Assembly (NCBI GenBank): GCA_003278925.1 | Contig: QCCN01000005.1 | Location: 43,157 to 107,156 of the forward strand | From: Prochlorococcus sp. AG-347-L17 | GTDB taxonomy: Bacteria; Cyanobacteriota; Cyanobacteriia; PCC-6307; Cyanobiaceae | Length of the DNA stretch: 64,000 bases | Reading direction: 5' to 3' | Shown here: piece after piece, positions 9,313 through 17,653 of the stretch | How the letters are laid out: each line of letters starts with the position of its first letter | Position numbering within the stretch: position 1 is the first letter of the stretch | The notes under the pieces: generated by a model | What the model saw: only the letters and a program-made list of their open reading frames with translations | Databases searched by the model: none | Told to the model about the DNA's origin: nothing | Translations under genes and position numbers: made by a program

Positions 9313-10134
9313 TTATTTAGAGGTGTATGCGACTCTTTTTCGTTCTAGTAATAAAGGAACTGCAACACAAGCCACATTTAATGATTCTACAATCTCGCTA
9401 TGCGGAATTGTAATTGTTTCATTAAAAGCTTCTTGAATTTTTTTATGAATACCTTGGCCTTCATTACCCAAAATTAATGCTGTACGTCTAGACCAATCAA
9501 CTTCCCAGTAGGGTTTTGAAGGTTTTTTTGAACTCTCATTATGGCTACTAGTAGAGAAAATCTTAAATCCTACATTTGATAATTCAGACAAAGACTTAAG
9601 TAAAGAATTTAATATTTCTTCTTCAATGCCATCAAATCTTAAAAATGGCAGATGAAAAACTGCACCTGAAGATGATCTTAATACCTTTTGACCTAGTGGG
9701 TGCGCACCTCCAGCTAAAAAAATTGCATTAACACCCGCAGCTAAAGCGGTTCTAAATAGATTACCCATATTCCCAGGATCTTGAATTCTGTCGAGAACAA
9801 GAACAAAATCATCTTTTCTATTAAATTGATAATTAGGTATTGATGAAATCTCTACTAAAGCCGCTATCCCATCTGGATTAATTGTTGAAATCGCAGATGC
9901 CAAGACTTCCTCTGAGACAATATTTATTAATGACTTATCAAATTTTTTGCTTAGATTTTGATTCTTTCTTAGCCATTTTTCGGTAACTAAAATCTTAGAG
10001 GGATTTTTTCCAGACTTCAGCAATTCTTCAATGAGATGTGTACCCTCTATGCAAAAAAAATCTTGATCTTTTGGAGATGATCCTCTTTTAAATGATCTAA
10101 ATCTTTTAACTAGATTATTGTTTTTACTAGTTAT
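9313..10134 (-). CDS. SpoU/TrmH-family rRNA or tRNA 2'-O-methyltransferase
   Basis: SAM-dependent 2'-O-methylase of the SPOUT class. The C-terminal SPOUT knot is clear: DRIQDPGNMGNLFRTALAAG (motif 1), LILGNEGQGI (motif 2) and IPHSEIVESLNVACVAVPLL (motif 3). The first start codon of usual type is TTG at 10023, which would cut the RNA-binding domain in half. The frame continues upstream with FFCIEGTHLIEELL and ITSKNNNLVKRFRSFKRG, the family N-terminus, up to a TAA at 10191-10189. No ATG, GTG or TTG occurs there. I place the start at the ATA before TSKNNNLVK (10134), giving 273 residues; ATA at 10185 is an alternative. The exact RNA target is unknown. Confidence 0.75.
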   Translation of the reverse strand: MTSKNNNLVKRFRSFKRGSSPKDQDFFCIEGTHLIEELLKSGKNPSKILVTEKWLRKNQNLSKKFDKSLINIVSEEVLASAISTINPDGIAALVEISSIPNYQFNRKDDFVLVLDRIQDPGNMGNLFRTALAAGVNAIFLAGGAHPLGQKVLRSSSGAVFHLPFLRFDGIEEEILNSLLKSLSELSNVGFKIFSTSSHNESSKKPSKPYWEVDWSRRTALILGNEGQGIHKKIQEAFNETITIPHSEIVESLNVACVAVPLLLERKRVAYTSK

Positions 10135-10344
10135 TTTTAAAAAAGTATTTTCTATGAGTATTTTGAAAAATTTGTTATCAACTATATTTTAATTACATAA
10201 ATATTTTGATCAATTATTTATTAAATTTTTATTTCCCAAGCAAGCAAAAAATACATTTTCACTTTTAATTAATATTCATGACGTTACATAGGGTGGACTT
10301 AATATTATTAGTTTGTCATGATGAATCTAATAAATTAAGTCTTA

Positions 10345-11715
10345 ATGATTTGCGGAAGCAAAACGAAGTCATATCTTAAATCGCAAAATTTAAAGATTCT
10401 TGGCCAAGGCAAGTTAAATGGAATAGTTGAAATAAGTGGTGCGAAGAATTCCGCCTTAGTTTTATTGGCCTCATCATTGCTAACTAATGAAAAAATAATT
10501 CTTGAAAATGTACCTTTTCTAACTGATATTGAAAAGATGGGGAATATCTTAAAGAATTTAGGAGTGAATTTACTTCGTAAAAACAACCAACTAGAAATAG
10601 ATCCAACAACTATTTCGATTAAAGAACTTCCATATGAACTTGTTAAAGGATTAAGAGCTAGTTTCTTTTGTATAGGTGCACTTTTAACTAAATTTGGAGA
10701 AGCTCAAGTACCGTTACCAGGTGGATGCAATATTGGTTCAAGGCCAATAGACGAGCACATTAATGGATTAATCGCACTGGGAGCAGATATTATTATTGAA
10801 GAGGGTATTGTAAAGGCAAAAACAAGGGGGAACAAAAATAGACTTCAGGGCACTCATATTAAATTAAATTGTCCAAGTGTAGGTGCGACAGAAACTTTAA
10901 TAATGGCAGCATCTTTAGCCAAAGGAAGAACTACTATTGAAAATGCTGCTAGAGAGCCTGAAGTTCAAGATTTATGCCAAATGCTTAATAAAATGGGGGC
11001 AAAAATTTATGACTCTGGTAAAGAAACAATTATTATTGATGGTGTTAATAAGCTTGGCGGATGTATCCATAAAGTAATTCCAGACCGAATAGAAGCTGGA
11101 ACTTTTCTAATAGCTGCTGCTGCAACTTCCTCTTCAATAACAATTTCTCCAGTAATCCCTCATCATCTTGAGGCTGTCACTAATAAGCTTCAAGAGAGTG
11201 GGAGTAAAATTACGATTAAAGGTAATTCGATTTCTATCAAGAGTAAAGAGATTAAAGGAGTAGATATTGAAACATCTCCTTTCCCAGGCTTTCCTACTGA
11301 TTTGCAGGCACCATTTACAACTCTAATGACAATCGCAAATGGGGAATCAAAGATAACTGAAACAATTTTCGAAAACAGAATGAATCATATTTATTTACTT
11401 AATGAAATGGGCGCCAGTATTAAACTAAACAAAAACGTTGCTCACATCAAAGGTGTTAAAACAATTAATGGGATGAATCTAGTTGGCTCAGATTTAAGGT
11501 CATCAGCTGCATTAATAATTGCAGGAATCATCGCAAAAGGTAGTAGTAATTTCTATGGATTGGAACATCTAGATAGAGGTTATGAAAATTTTGAATTAAA
11601 ACTAAAAAATTTAGGTGTAAAAATAATTAGAGAGATCAGTAAAAATACTTTTGAGGAAAATGAATATAAAATTGAACCAAAATCTGAGAATTTTCCAAAA
11701 CTCGAGGCAGCTTAG
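10345..11715 (+). CDS. murA: UDP-N-acetylglucosamine 1-carboxyvinyltransferase
   Basis: First committed step of peptidoglycan synthesis: adds enolpyruvate from PEP to UDP-GlcNAc. SGAKNSAL (Lys34-Asn35) and the active-site loop PLPGGCNIGSRPIDEH are present; Cys128 corresponds to E. coli Cys115, the fosfomycin target, so the enzyme should be of the sensitive type. 456 residues, slightly longer than the usual 420 because of N- and C-terminal extensions. The ATG at 10345 is chosen; upstream lies about 210 bases shared with the divergent SpoU gene. Confidence 0.95.
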   Translation: MICGSKTKSYLKSQNLKILGQGKLNGIVEISGAKNSALVLLASSLLTNEKIILENVPFLTDIEKMGNILKNLGVNLLRKNNQLEIDPTTISIKELPYELVKGLRASFFCIGALLTKFGEAQVPLPGGCNIGSRPIDEHINGLIALGADIIIEEGIVKAKTRGNKNRLQGTHIKLNCPSVGATETLIMAASLAKGRTTIENAAREPEVQDLCQMLNKMGAKIYDSGKETIIIDGVNKLGGCIHKVIPDRIEAGTFLIAAAATSSSITISPVIPHHLEAVTNKLQESGSKITIKGNSISIKSKEIKGVDIETSPFPGFPTDLQAPFTTLMTIANGESKITETIFENRMNHIYLLNEMGASIKLNKNVAHIKGVKTINGMNLVGSDLRSSAALIIAGIIAKGSSNFYGLEHLDRGYENFELKLKNLGVKIIREISKNTFEENEYKIEPKSENFPKLEAA

Positions 11716-11753
11716 TCTTTTCCAAAAATATTTTTAAAAATAAAAAAGTTAAT

Positions 11754-11864
11754 TCAAACGTAAGCAATATTGATTAGTGAAATACAACCCAAAAATAGTA
11801 TAAACAAGACTAGAAAGCGATTAGACCAAATTTGATTTAAACCGTTAAATTTGAATTCATTCAT
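11754..11864 (-). CDS. Candidate 36-residue membrane peptide, possibly Hli-like
   Basis: Small ORF beginning MNEFKFNGLNQIWSNRFLVL and ending in one hydrophobic helix (LFILFLGCISLINIAYV). Its ATG overlaps the stop of the preceding small ORF in an ATGA, the arrangement of translationally coupled genes. FKFNGLNQIWSNR faintly resembles the FGF...E-x-x-N-G-R chlorophyll-binding start of high-light-inducible proteins, but the key Glu and Gly are missing. Not recognised otherwise; could be a chance ORF. Confidence 0.4.
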   Translation of the reverse strand: MNEFKFNGLNQIWSNRFLVLFILFLGCISLINIAYV

Positions 11865-11968
11865 GCCCAAGTTCCGCTATTAGATCCGAATGTTGTCAGT
11901 ATAGTAACTGCAATAAAAAGATAAGGGACAAATTTAAAAGATAATTTTTTAGCTTGAGTTTTAGACAT
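11861..11968 (-). CDS. Candidate 35-residue membrane peptide
   Basis: Small ORF with basic start MSKTQAKKLSFKF, a hydrophobic stretch VPYLFIAVTILTTF and a short polar tail. It would place the positive end in the cytosol and a single helix in the membrane. An in-frame ATG at 12007 could extend it by 13 residues. It overlaps by four bases with the next small ORF (11754-11864) and, in another frame, with the 11896-12042 ORF. Shape is that of many tiny cyanobacterial membrane proteins, but no family is recognised. Confidence 0.45.
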   Translation of the reverse strand: MSKTQAKKLSFKFVPYLFIAVTILTTFGSNSGTWA

Positions 11969-12042
11969 TTGTTTTTTATAAGAATATAACACAATATTAC
12001 TAAACATGAAGCTATCCCATACATAAAAAGACGTTTAAGCAT
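11896..12042 (-). CDS. Candidate 48-residue membrane peptide (alternative frame)
   Basis: ORF beginning MLKRLFMYGIASCLVILCYI, with a good signal-anchor shape (two basic residues, then about 18 hydrophobic residues, then KNKCLKLKLK). Its 3' half overlaps the 11861-11968 ORF in a different frame, so at most one of the two is likely to be translated over the shared part. It may be the real gene, or one side of an old frameshift joining it to MSKTQAKK. Listed because the region is otherwise an unexplained 530-base gap. Confidence 0.3.
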   Translation of the reverse strand: MLKRLFMYGIASCLVILCYILIKNKCLKLKLKNYLLNLSLIFLLQLLY

Positions 12043-12213
12043 ATTAAATCACAAAAATGTATCATAAATGTTTAAATTTTCTTTTTTACCTTATTTCTTG
12101 TCAGCAAATGCAATAAATAATTCTATGTTTTTATCGAAAAGATTAACTATTAACGAAAGTTATCTTGATAACTGTTCCTTGACCAAGACAATAGTCAATA
12201 AGTTGATTTTTGT

Positions 12214-12219
12214 TATAAT
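12214..12219 (+). promoter_or_regulatory. Probable -10 element of tRNA-Leu (and argD)
   Basis: A consensus TATAAT lies 27 bases before the first base of tRNA-Leu, leaving a leader of about 20 bases for the tRNA precursor. No convincing -35 box with 16-18 base spacing is seen, which is common in these genomes. Because argD starts 5 bases after the tRNA, the same promoter may serve argD. Confidence 0.45.
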
Positions 12220-12246
12220 AAAAAAGTTCATTTTTTCAAAAGCCTT

Positions 12247-12328
12247 GGGAGCGTGGTGGAATTGGTAGACGCACCGCACTCAAAATGCGGCACCTTCGGG
12301 TATGTCGGTTCAAGTCCGACCGCTCCCA
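12247..12328 (+). tRNA. tRNA-Leu(CAA)
   Basis: An 82-base cloverleaf: acceptor GGGAGCG pairs with CGCTCCC, discriminator A73, anticodon stem CCGCA/TGCGG with loop CTCAAAA (anticodon CAA, codon UUG), a long class II variable arm, and a T-loop GGTTCAAGTCC. CCA is not encoded. A -10 box lies 27 bases upstream. Only 5 bases separate it from the argD start codon. Confidence 0.97.
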
Positions 12329-12333
12329 CTTTG

Positions 12334-13509
12334 ATGAATACCTATAGTCGATTCGATATATCTTTCAAAAAAGGAAAAGGTTGTTGGCTATGGGACAAAA
12401 CAGGTAAAAAGTATCTTGATGCAGTCGCTGGTATAGCGACTTGCAGTCTTGGACATAGCGACAGAGTTCTAAGAAGAAGGTTAACAACTCAACTAAAAAA
12501 GATTCAGCACATTTCTAATCTCTACAACATTGAAGAACAAGAACAATTAAGCAGAACTTTAACGAATATGAGTTGTGCTAAAGGCGTCTTCTTCTGCAAT
12601 AGTGGTGCGGAAGCAAATGAATCAGCAATTAAATTAATTAAAAAATATGGTAATACAACAAATAAAGGTAAAGAATCAATTATTCTCGCAGCAGAATCCA
12701 GCTTTCATGGAAGGACGCTTGCAGCCTTAAGTGCCACTGGACAGCCTAAATATCAAAAAGGTTTCGAACCAATGATACAAGGTTTCAAATTTTTTAAATT
12801 TAACAATTTTGATTCGGTAAAAAAATTATTTGAAGAGTGTGAAAATAATGATCAAAAAATTTCCGGCGTTTTAGTTGAACCAATACAAGGAGAAGGCGGC
12901 GTAATTCCTGGAAGTAAAATATTTTTTAAAAGCCTGAGAGAAATATGTGATAAATATAATTCTCTTCTCATTTTAGATGAGGTCCAAAGTGGAGTAGGTC
13001 GAACTGGAAAAATGTGGGGTTATGAGAATTTAGGAATTGAACCTGATGGATTCACCCTTGCTAAAGGATTAGGAGGAGGTCATGCAATTGGTGCATTATT
13101 GGTAAAAGAAAAAGCCAACATTTTTTCTCCAGGAGATCATGCAAGCACTTTTGGAGGTAACCCATTCGCCTGTAAAGCTGCCCTAACTGTATTAGAAGAA
13201 ATTAATAGAAGAAATATTATCAATAATGTTTATCTAAGAGGGGAACAATTAAGTGCTGGATTTGAAGAATTGTCAAAAAAATTTCCAAATATTATTAGCG
13301 GGAAAAGAGGTTTAGGTTTAATACAAGGTCTTGTGATAAATGATGATTATGCTGATGCAAAAACAATTACATTAAAAGCTTTTGATAAGGGATTACTGGT
13401 GGTTCCTGCAGGAGGAAATGTTGTGAGGATTGTTCCGCCATTAGTTATATCTCGAAGAGAAATTAATATTCTTTTGAATAAGCTAAATTCAATTTTGGAA
13501 GAGTTATAG
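12334..13509 (+). CDS. argD: Acetylornithine aminotransferase
   Basis: PLP enzyme converting N-acetylglutamate semialdehyde to N-acetylornithine in arginine synthesis. Class III aminotransferase features: FFCNSGAEANESAIKL, SFHGRTLAAL, LILDEVQSGVGRTG and the PLP lysine in TLAKGLGGGHAIG. The frame is open upstream through the tRNA gene, but the first true start is the ATG at 12334, giving 391 residues beginning MNTYSRFDISF. That leaves five bases after the mature tRNA-Leu end and no room for a ribosome-binding site, so the mRNA may be made nearly leaderless by tRNA 3' processing. folC follows after 11 bases. Confidence 0.95.
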   Translation: MNTYSRFDISFKKGKGCWLWDKTGKKYLDAVAGIATCSLGHSDRVLRRRLTTQLKKIQHISNLYNIEEQEQLSRTLTNMSCAKGVFFCNSGAEANESAIKLIKKYGNTTNKGKESIILAAESSFHGRTLAALSATGQPKYQKGFEPMIQGFKFFKFNNFDSVKKLFEECENNDQKISGVLVEPIQGEGGVIPGSKIFFKSLREICDKYNSLLILDEVQSGVGRTGKMWGYENLGIEPDGFTLAKGLGGGHAIGALLVKEKANIFSPGDHASTFGGNPFACKAALTVLEEINRRNIINNVYLRGEQLSAGFEELSKKFPNIISGKRGLGLIQGLVINDDYADAKTITLKAFDKGLLVVPAGGNVVRIVPPLVISRREINILLNKLNSILEEL

Positions 13510-13520
13510 CAATTTAAATT

Positions 13521-14753
13521 TTGAAAAATGCAAATTTAAAAATTTTTGAATTATTATCTCCCAAATATGAAAGGGATAATATCAAATTAGGTTTATCAAG
13601 AATTAAAAAAGCACTTCAAAAACTTGGTAATCCTTGCAAGAATATCCCTGCGATACAGATTATTGGAACCAATGGAAAAGGATCAATCGCGGCATATTTA
13701 GAAAGCATTCTTTTTGAAGCTAAAAGGAATTTCGGTGTAACGACATCTCCTCATCTTTTGGATGTATGCGAGAGGATTAGAGTTAATAAAAAAAATATTA
13801 ATAAAACTGATTTTGAAAAAATCTATAGATTAATAGAAAAAAATTTTTCAACATTTGAATTAACTCCTTTTGAAAAAATTATTTGCTGCGCACTAAATTT
13901 TTTTGATCATAAAAAAGTTGAATTACTCATTCTTGAAGCTGGCTTAGGGGGACGATTGGACGCGACAACAGCCCATAGATCTAGACCAATCATTGCTATT
14001 GGGAATATTGGCTTAGACCACAAAGAATTTCTTGGAGATACGATTGAAAAAATTGCCGAAGAAAAATTAGCAGTTATTGAAAAAAACTCAATTGTCATCT
14101 CATGCAATCAAAATAGTAAAGTTGAAAATTTAATAACCAAAAAAGTTAAAGAGGTAGGAGCAGAAATTATCTGGAAAGATTCAATTTCAAACAGCTATGA
14201 GCTTGGATTAAAAGGAATTTTTCAAAAGCAAAATGCTTCAGTAGCTGTTGGAGCAATTGAAGCGCTGAATAATTTGGGATTTAACATAAAAGAAAAACAA
14301 ATATCTGAAGGTCTTAAAAAGACGTCTTGGAAGGGAAGGCTAGAAATAATAAATTTTTTGAACAAAGAAATTCTTGTGGATTGTGCACATAATTATTCTG
14401 CTGCAAAAGCGCTCTCTAATGAGCGAAGCAACTGGGAGAATGAAGATAAAGGAATTTATTGGATTTTAGGTGTCCAAAGACAAAAAGATTTTTACGCAAT
14501 ATTAAAAACGCTTCTCAAGAAAAATGATCACTTATTACTTGTGCCAGTACCAAACCAACCTAGTTGGCAATTAAAAGATCTTTCTCAGATTAAAGAAATT
14601 GACCTTCAAAAAATAATTGAATTTAAAACATTTGAACTTGCCATTGATTATTTATTTTCCCTAGAAAAATGGCCACCTAATCATCCTGTCCTAACGGGTT
14701 CTATTTTTTTAGTTGCTGAATTTATTAAATTTACAAATAAACAGAAATGTTAA
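13521..14753 (+). CDS. folC: Dihydrofolate / folylpolyglutamate synthase
   Basis: Adds glutamate to dihydropteroate and to folates. The P-loop IIGTNGKGSIAAYLES is at about 47-62, and LILEAGLGGRLDATTA and VDCAHNYSAAKAL are Mur-ligase-type motifs for ATP and metal binding. 410 residues, normal length. The start is TTG at 13521, followed by AAAAATGC; an out-of-frame ATG nearby is not used. It ends in TTAA shared with the stop of the convergent oxidase gene. Confidence 0.92.
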   Translation: MKNANLKIFELLSPKYERDNIKLGLSRIKKALQKLGNPCKNIPAIQIIGTNGKGSIAAYLESILFEAKRNFGVTTSPHLLDVCERIRVNKKNINKTDFEKIYRLIEKNFSTFELTPFEKIICCALNFFDHKKVELLILEAGLGGRLDATTAHRSRPIIAIGNIGLDHKEFLGDTIEKIAEEKLAVIEKNSIVISCNQNSKVENLITKKVKEVGAEIIWKDSISNSYELGLKGIFQKQNASVAVGAIEALNNLGFNIKEKQISEGLKKTSWKGRLEIINFLNKEILVDCAHNYSAAKALSNERSNWENEDKGIYWILGVQRQKDFYAILKTLLKKNDHLLLVPVPNQPSWQLKDLSQIKEIDLQKIIEFKTFELAIDYLFSLEKWPPNHPVLTGSIFLVAEFIKFTNKQKC

Positions 14754-16105
14754 ATATTAAATTGTTCCTTTACTTCCCAACCTTCCAATTTTCCAGGATT
14801 TAATAGCCCCTTAGGATCAAATTTTAATTTCGCTTTTACTTGATCTGCGTCAACCACTCCTAGGCCTCCACCTTCTACAGTTAAAACATGGGGATTAAAA
14901 ATAAAAGCCCCAAGTTTCTTACAATCTTCCATTATTTCATTTAATTCATCTATCCCATTCCACCTTAATACAGGTAAAGCGGCTAATCGCGGTGATCCTT
15001 GTTGAGAAACTGCCTCTAAATGCCAAAGAATTTTTCTACCCCATTTTTTTTTCAAAAAATTAATCAACTCTAGTTCATCATTAAGTGGCAAAAGCATCTG
15101 TAAATAAGTCCAATTTTTATCCTTAGATCTCATATGAAGAGTTGTATGATTCCATACGACTTCAGAAATTCCATTGACGAGTTTTTCTTCTTCCCCAAGG
15201 AGGGTAGATTCAACTTTGAATTTTTTACAAATTAGCTCGATGGTTTTTATTCCTCCAAGAGTAGATTGAATTAATATTTTGTGACTTCTAGAGTTAGTTT
15301 TAAACCATTTTGGCATTTGATCTACAATTTCTTCTTCAAGAATTGCTCCTAGTTTCAGATCAATTGCTGCGCTGGTGAGAGTTTTTAATATTTCTATTGT
15401 TTTTTCAAATTCAATACAGTCAATAACTATTGAATACCACTTACGTTTGATATCAGTAGCAAGTAGTAAAGAAGTAATTATTCCATTAGTCCCATAAGCA
15501 TGATTCAGAGGTTCGGATTCTTCAGCATCAAATTTTAAGAATTCAGGTTTTTCATTCATCGTTACTGCCTCTAGACCAATAAGATTTCCTGGATCTCTTA
15601 AAAATCCCCACCTAATTGAACCAATACCTCCTGATCCACCTGCAATAAAACCTCCAATTGTTGCAGTTTTCCAAGTACTAGGAAGCAACCTCAATTCCCT
15701 CCCATATTTCTCTAATTGTTTATTCAAATCTCCCATAACACAGCCAGATTGTACTTTTACAAAACCTGTATCTGGATCAAATTCTTCTAGCTTATTAAAG
15801 TGACTCATCTGCATTACAACTCCTTTAAACAATGGGACAGCTTGTCCATAATTACCTGTACCTGCACCCCTTAAAGTAAGTGGGATAGAAAATTCCCAAC
15901 AAATTTCTGCTACTTCCTTTACTGCTTTGTGATCACTAGGTCTTACAACCAAATCAGCAATACATTCGTCTAATTTTTCAGTAAGGATTGGAGAGTAGTT
16001 ATAAAAATCTTTTGAAAGTCTTTTTATGTCAGATTGACTTTCAATAATCTCTAAGTTTTTAACTTCCCTAAATTTGTCTATAAATTTAAGAGTATTTGAT
16101 GTCAT
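14750..16105 (-). CDS. FAD-linked oxidase of the GlcD/lactate dehydrogenase family
   Basis: 451-residue flavoprotein. The PCMH-type FAD-binding domain (about 45-225) has LRGAGTGNYGQAVP, VKVQSGCVMGDLNKQL and TIGGFIAGGSGGIGSIRWG. The C-terminal cap ends in FNPHVLTVEGGG and DPKGLLNPGKLEGW, as in glycolate and D-lactate oxidising enzymes. No iron-sulfur domain is fused. Cyanobacterial GlcD-like proteins oxidise glycolate or related 2-hydroxy acids, so a photorespiratory role is possible, but substrate is not decided by sequence alone. The next gene on this strand upstream is an amidohydrolase, 38 bases away. Confidence 0.8.
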   Translation of the reverse strand: MTSNTLKFIDKFREVKNLEIIESQSDIKRLSKDFYNYSPILTEKLDECIADLVVRPSDHKAVKEVAEICWEFSIPLTLRGAGTGNYGQAVPLFKGVVMQMSHFNKLEEFDPDTGFVKVQSGCVMGDLNKQLEKYGRELRLLPSTWKTATIGGFIAGGSGGIGSIRWGFLRDPGNLIGLEAVTMNEKPEFLKFDAEESEPLNHAYGTNGIITSLLLATDIKRKWYSIVIDCIEFEKTIEILKTLTSAAIDLKLGAILEEEIVDQMPKWFKTNSRSHKILIQSTLGGIKTIELICKKFKVESTLLGEEEKLVNGISEVVWNHTTLHMRSKDKNWTYLQMLLPLNDELELINFLKKKWGRKILWHLEAVSQQGSPRLAALPVLRWNGIDELNEIMEDCKKLGAFIFNPHVLTVEGGGLGVVDADQVKAKLKFDPKGLLNPGKLEGWEVKEQFNI

Positions 16106-16143
16106 TAATTAAATCCATATTGTTTTGTATATAAATTAGCCGA

Positions 16144-17379
16144 TTAGCAATATAAATCGCCTTTTATAAAAACTTTTCTCTTTAAGGAACTCGAAAAAAC
16201 ATCTGCCCATTTTTGTGCATCTAAAATCACGAAATCAGCAGGGCAACCCTTTTTAATTAAACCATCCCACTTTAAGTTTAATAATCTGCTTGGAGCTAAA
16301 AAAATAGAAGATAGAGTCATTCTCTCCCAGGGATTTAGTTGAAGCATAGGTATCGAGCAAGACAACATATAAAAAGGATCAAAATTACCAAATGGGTACC
16401 AGGGATCTTGAACGTTATCACTACCAAGAGATACATCCACGTGCGATTTTTGTAATTGCTTTATTGGAGCAACTGGTCTTTTTAATGAGGTGGTTTCATG
16501 ACTTCGATTGAGCAGCCAAAAATTTGTTAGAGGTAAAGCGATAACTTTAATATTTTTATCAGCCATTTTTTCTCCTAAATTTAAAATCTCTCTATGACTT
16601 AGAGAAATAAGACTACTCATATGACTACAAGTAATTGGAATACTATTAATTTTTAAATTTTCGATTGTTTCTAATAAAACTTTTATTCCCGCTCCAGGCT
16701 CAATGATAGATTCGTCTATATGCAAATCAATTTCTAATTTATATTTACTAGCTAAAACAAGCATCTTTGCGAGAAATTTGCTTGTATCTTTTTTATTGAT
16801 AGGAGGAACAATTACACCTCCTAAAATACCTCCATTAGATGAAAATATTTTTGCCAAATCTTCTCCATTAGTTGTATCCCAGAATTCCAATGGAGCTAGA
16901 GCAACAAATTGTAAAGTCAACTCAGATGAAAATTTTTTTTGTAATTTAAAAAGTTCAATCCAAATATCAATCGATTGACTTTTATAAGTATCAATATGAC
17001 TTCTAATAGCTCGGTATCCATTTTGTATGGCAAGTTTTAATGATTTCTCAACTCTTTCAAGAACCTTATCTGTAGTTCTAGTTTTATGTTCTTCAAGATT
17101 TACTGATAATGCTCCTCCATAGTTTGATTCCAGATTAGGAAAGTCTGACCATGTAAAAGATTTATCAAAATGCGAATGAGTTTCAACAAATCTTGGGAAT
17201 AAAATATTTTTTGGTTTTGTAACTTTATTTTTCAAAGGCTTTAACTCAGAAACAAATCCATCCTCCCAACTAATTGAAACTGAACATAAATCCTCTATAT
17301 CAATAATGAGGTTATCTATATCTTCTATTAAACAAAGGCTTCTGGGAATAAGAACCTCAGCTGTGCCGGAATTACTCAA
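16144..17379 (-). CDS. Cytosine-deaminase-like metal-dependent amidohydrolase
   Basis: 411-residue amidohydrolase-superfamily enzyme. Metal ligands are visible as His68-x-His70 in ETHSHFDKS, a His in DLHIDES, a His in TCSHMSSL and an Asp in LGSDNVQDPWYPFGNFDPF. The last motif closely resembles that of bacterial cytosine/isoguanine deaminases (CodA), and the C-terminal ADFVILDAQKWAD strand fits the composite domain. Start is TTG at 17379. Pyrimidine deamination is the most likely chemistry, but related enzymes act on triazines and creatinine-like rings, so the substrate is open. Confidence 0.75.
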   Translation of the reverse strand: MSNSGTAEVLIPRSLCLIEDIDNLIIDIEDLCSVSISWEDGFVSELKPLKNKVTKPKNILFPRFVETHSHFDKSFTWSDFPNLESNYGGALSVNLEEHKTRTTDKVLERVEKSLKLAIQNGYRAIRSHIDTYKSQSIDIWIELFKLQKKFSSELTLQFVALAPLEFWDTTNGEDLAKIFSSNGGILGGVIVPPINKKDTSKFLAKMLVLASKYKLEIDLHIDESIIEPGAGIKVLLETIENLKINSIPITCSHMSSLISLSHREILNLGEKMADKNIKVIALPLTNFWLLNRSHETTSLKRPVAPIKQLQKSHVDVSLGSDNVQDPWYPFGNFDPFYMLSCSIPMLQLNPWERMTLSSIFLAPSRLLNLKWDGLIKKGCPADFVILDAQKWADVFSSSLKRKVFIKGDLYC

Positions 17380-17507
17380 ATTTTTAAATTTTCTTATATT
17401 TTAAATCATAAGAAAACTTTATTGAATTAGAAAATAATTCAAATTTCGCTAAAAGATAAAAATAACTATGAAAAATTCCCCTTGAGTTGTTAAATTTATA
17501 AATGTGA

Positions 17508-17581
17508 GGCGGGCGTCGCCAAGTGGTTAAGGCAGCGGCTTGTGGCGCCGCTATTCGGGGGTTCGAATCCCCTCGCTCGCC
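17508..17581 (+). tRNA. tRNA-His(GTG)
   Basis: Cloverleaf with acceptor GCGGGCG pairing with CGCTCGC, encoded extra G(-1) at 17508 opposite C73 at 17581, which is the histidine identity element. Anticodon stem GCGGC/GCCGC encloses loop TTGTGGC with anticodon GTG at 17542-17544. The T arm is GGGGGTTCGAATCCCC. CCA is not encoded. Confidence 0.97.
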
Positions 17582-17653
17582 CTCAAAAATATTGCAGCAA
17601 AATTATTTAACTTGTAATTTTGAATTAAAGAATCATAAAAAATTCCTAGCAAA

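Noticed and set aside
10278..10379. 33-codon plus-strand ORF (MTLHRVDLILL...) overlapping the murA start
   Set aside because: Too short, overlaps murA coding in another frame and has no recognisable feature; could be an upstream ORF but unsupported.
12068..12268. Plus-strand ORF of 66 codons running into tRNA-Leu
   Set aside because: It ends inside the tRNA gene and covers its promoter; no protein features.
12253..12333. N-terminal extension of argD through the tRNA
   Set aside because: The extra 27 codons are the tRNA sequence itself; the enzyme's own N-terminus begins at the ATG at 12334.
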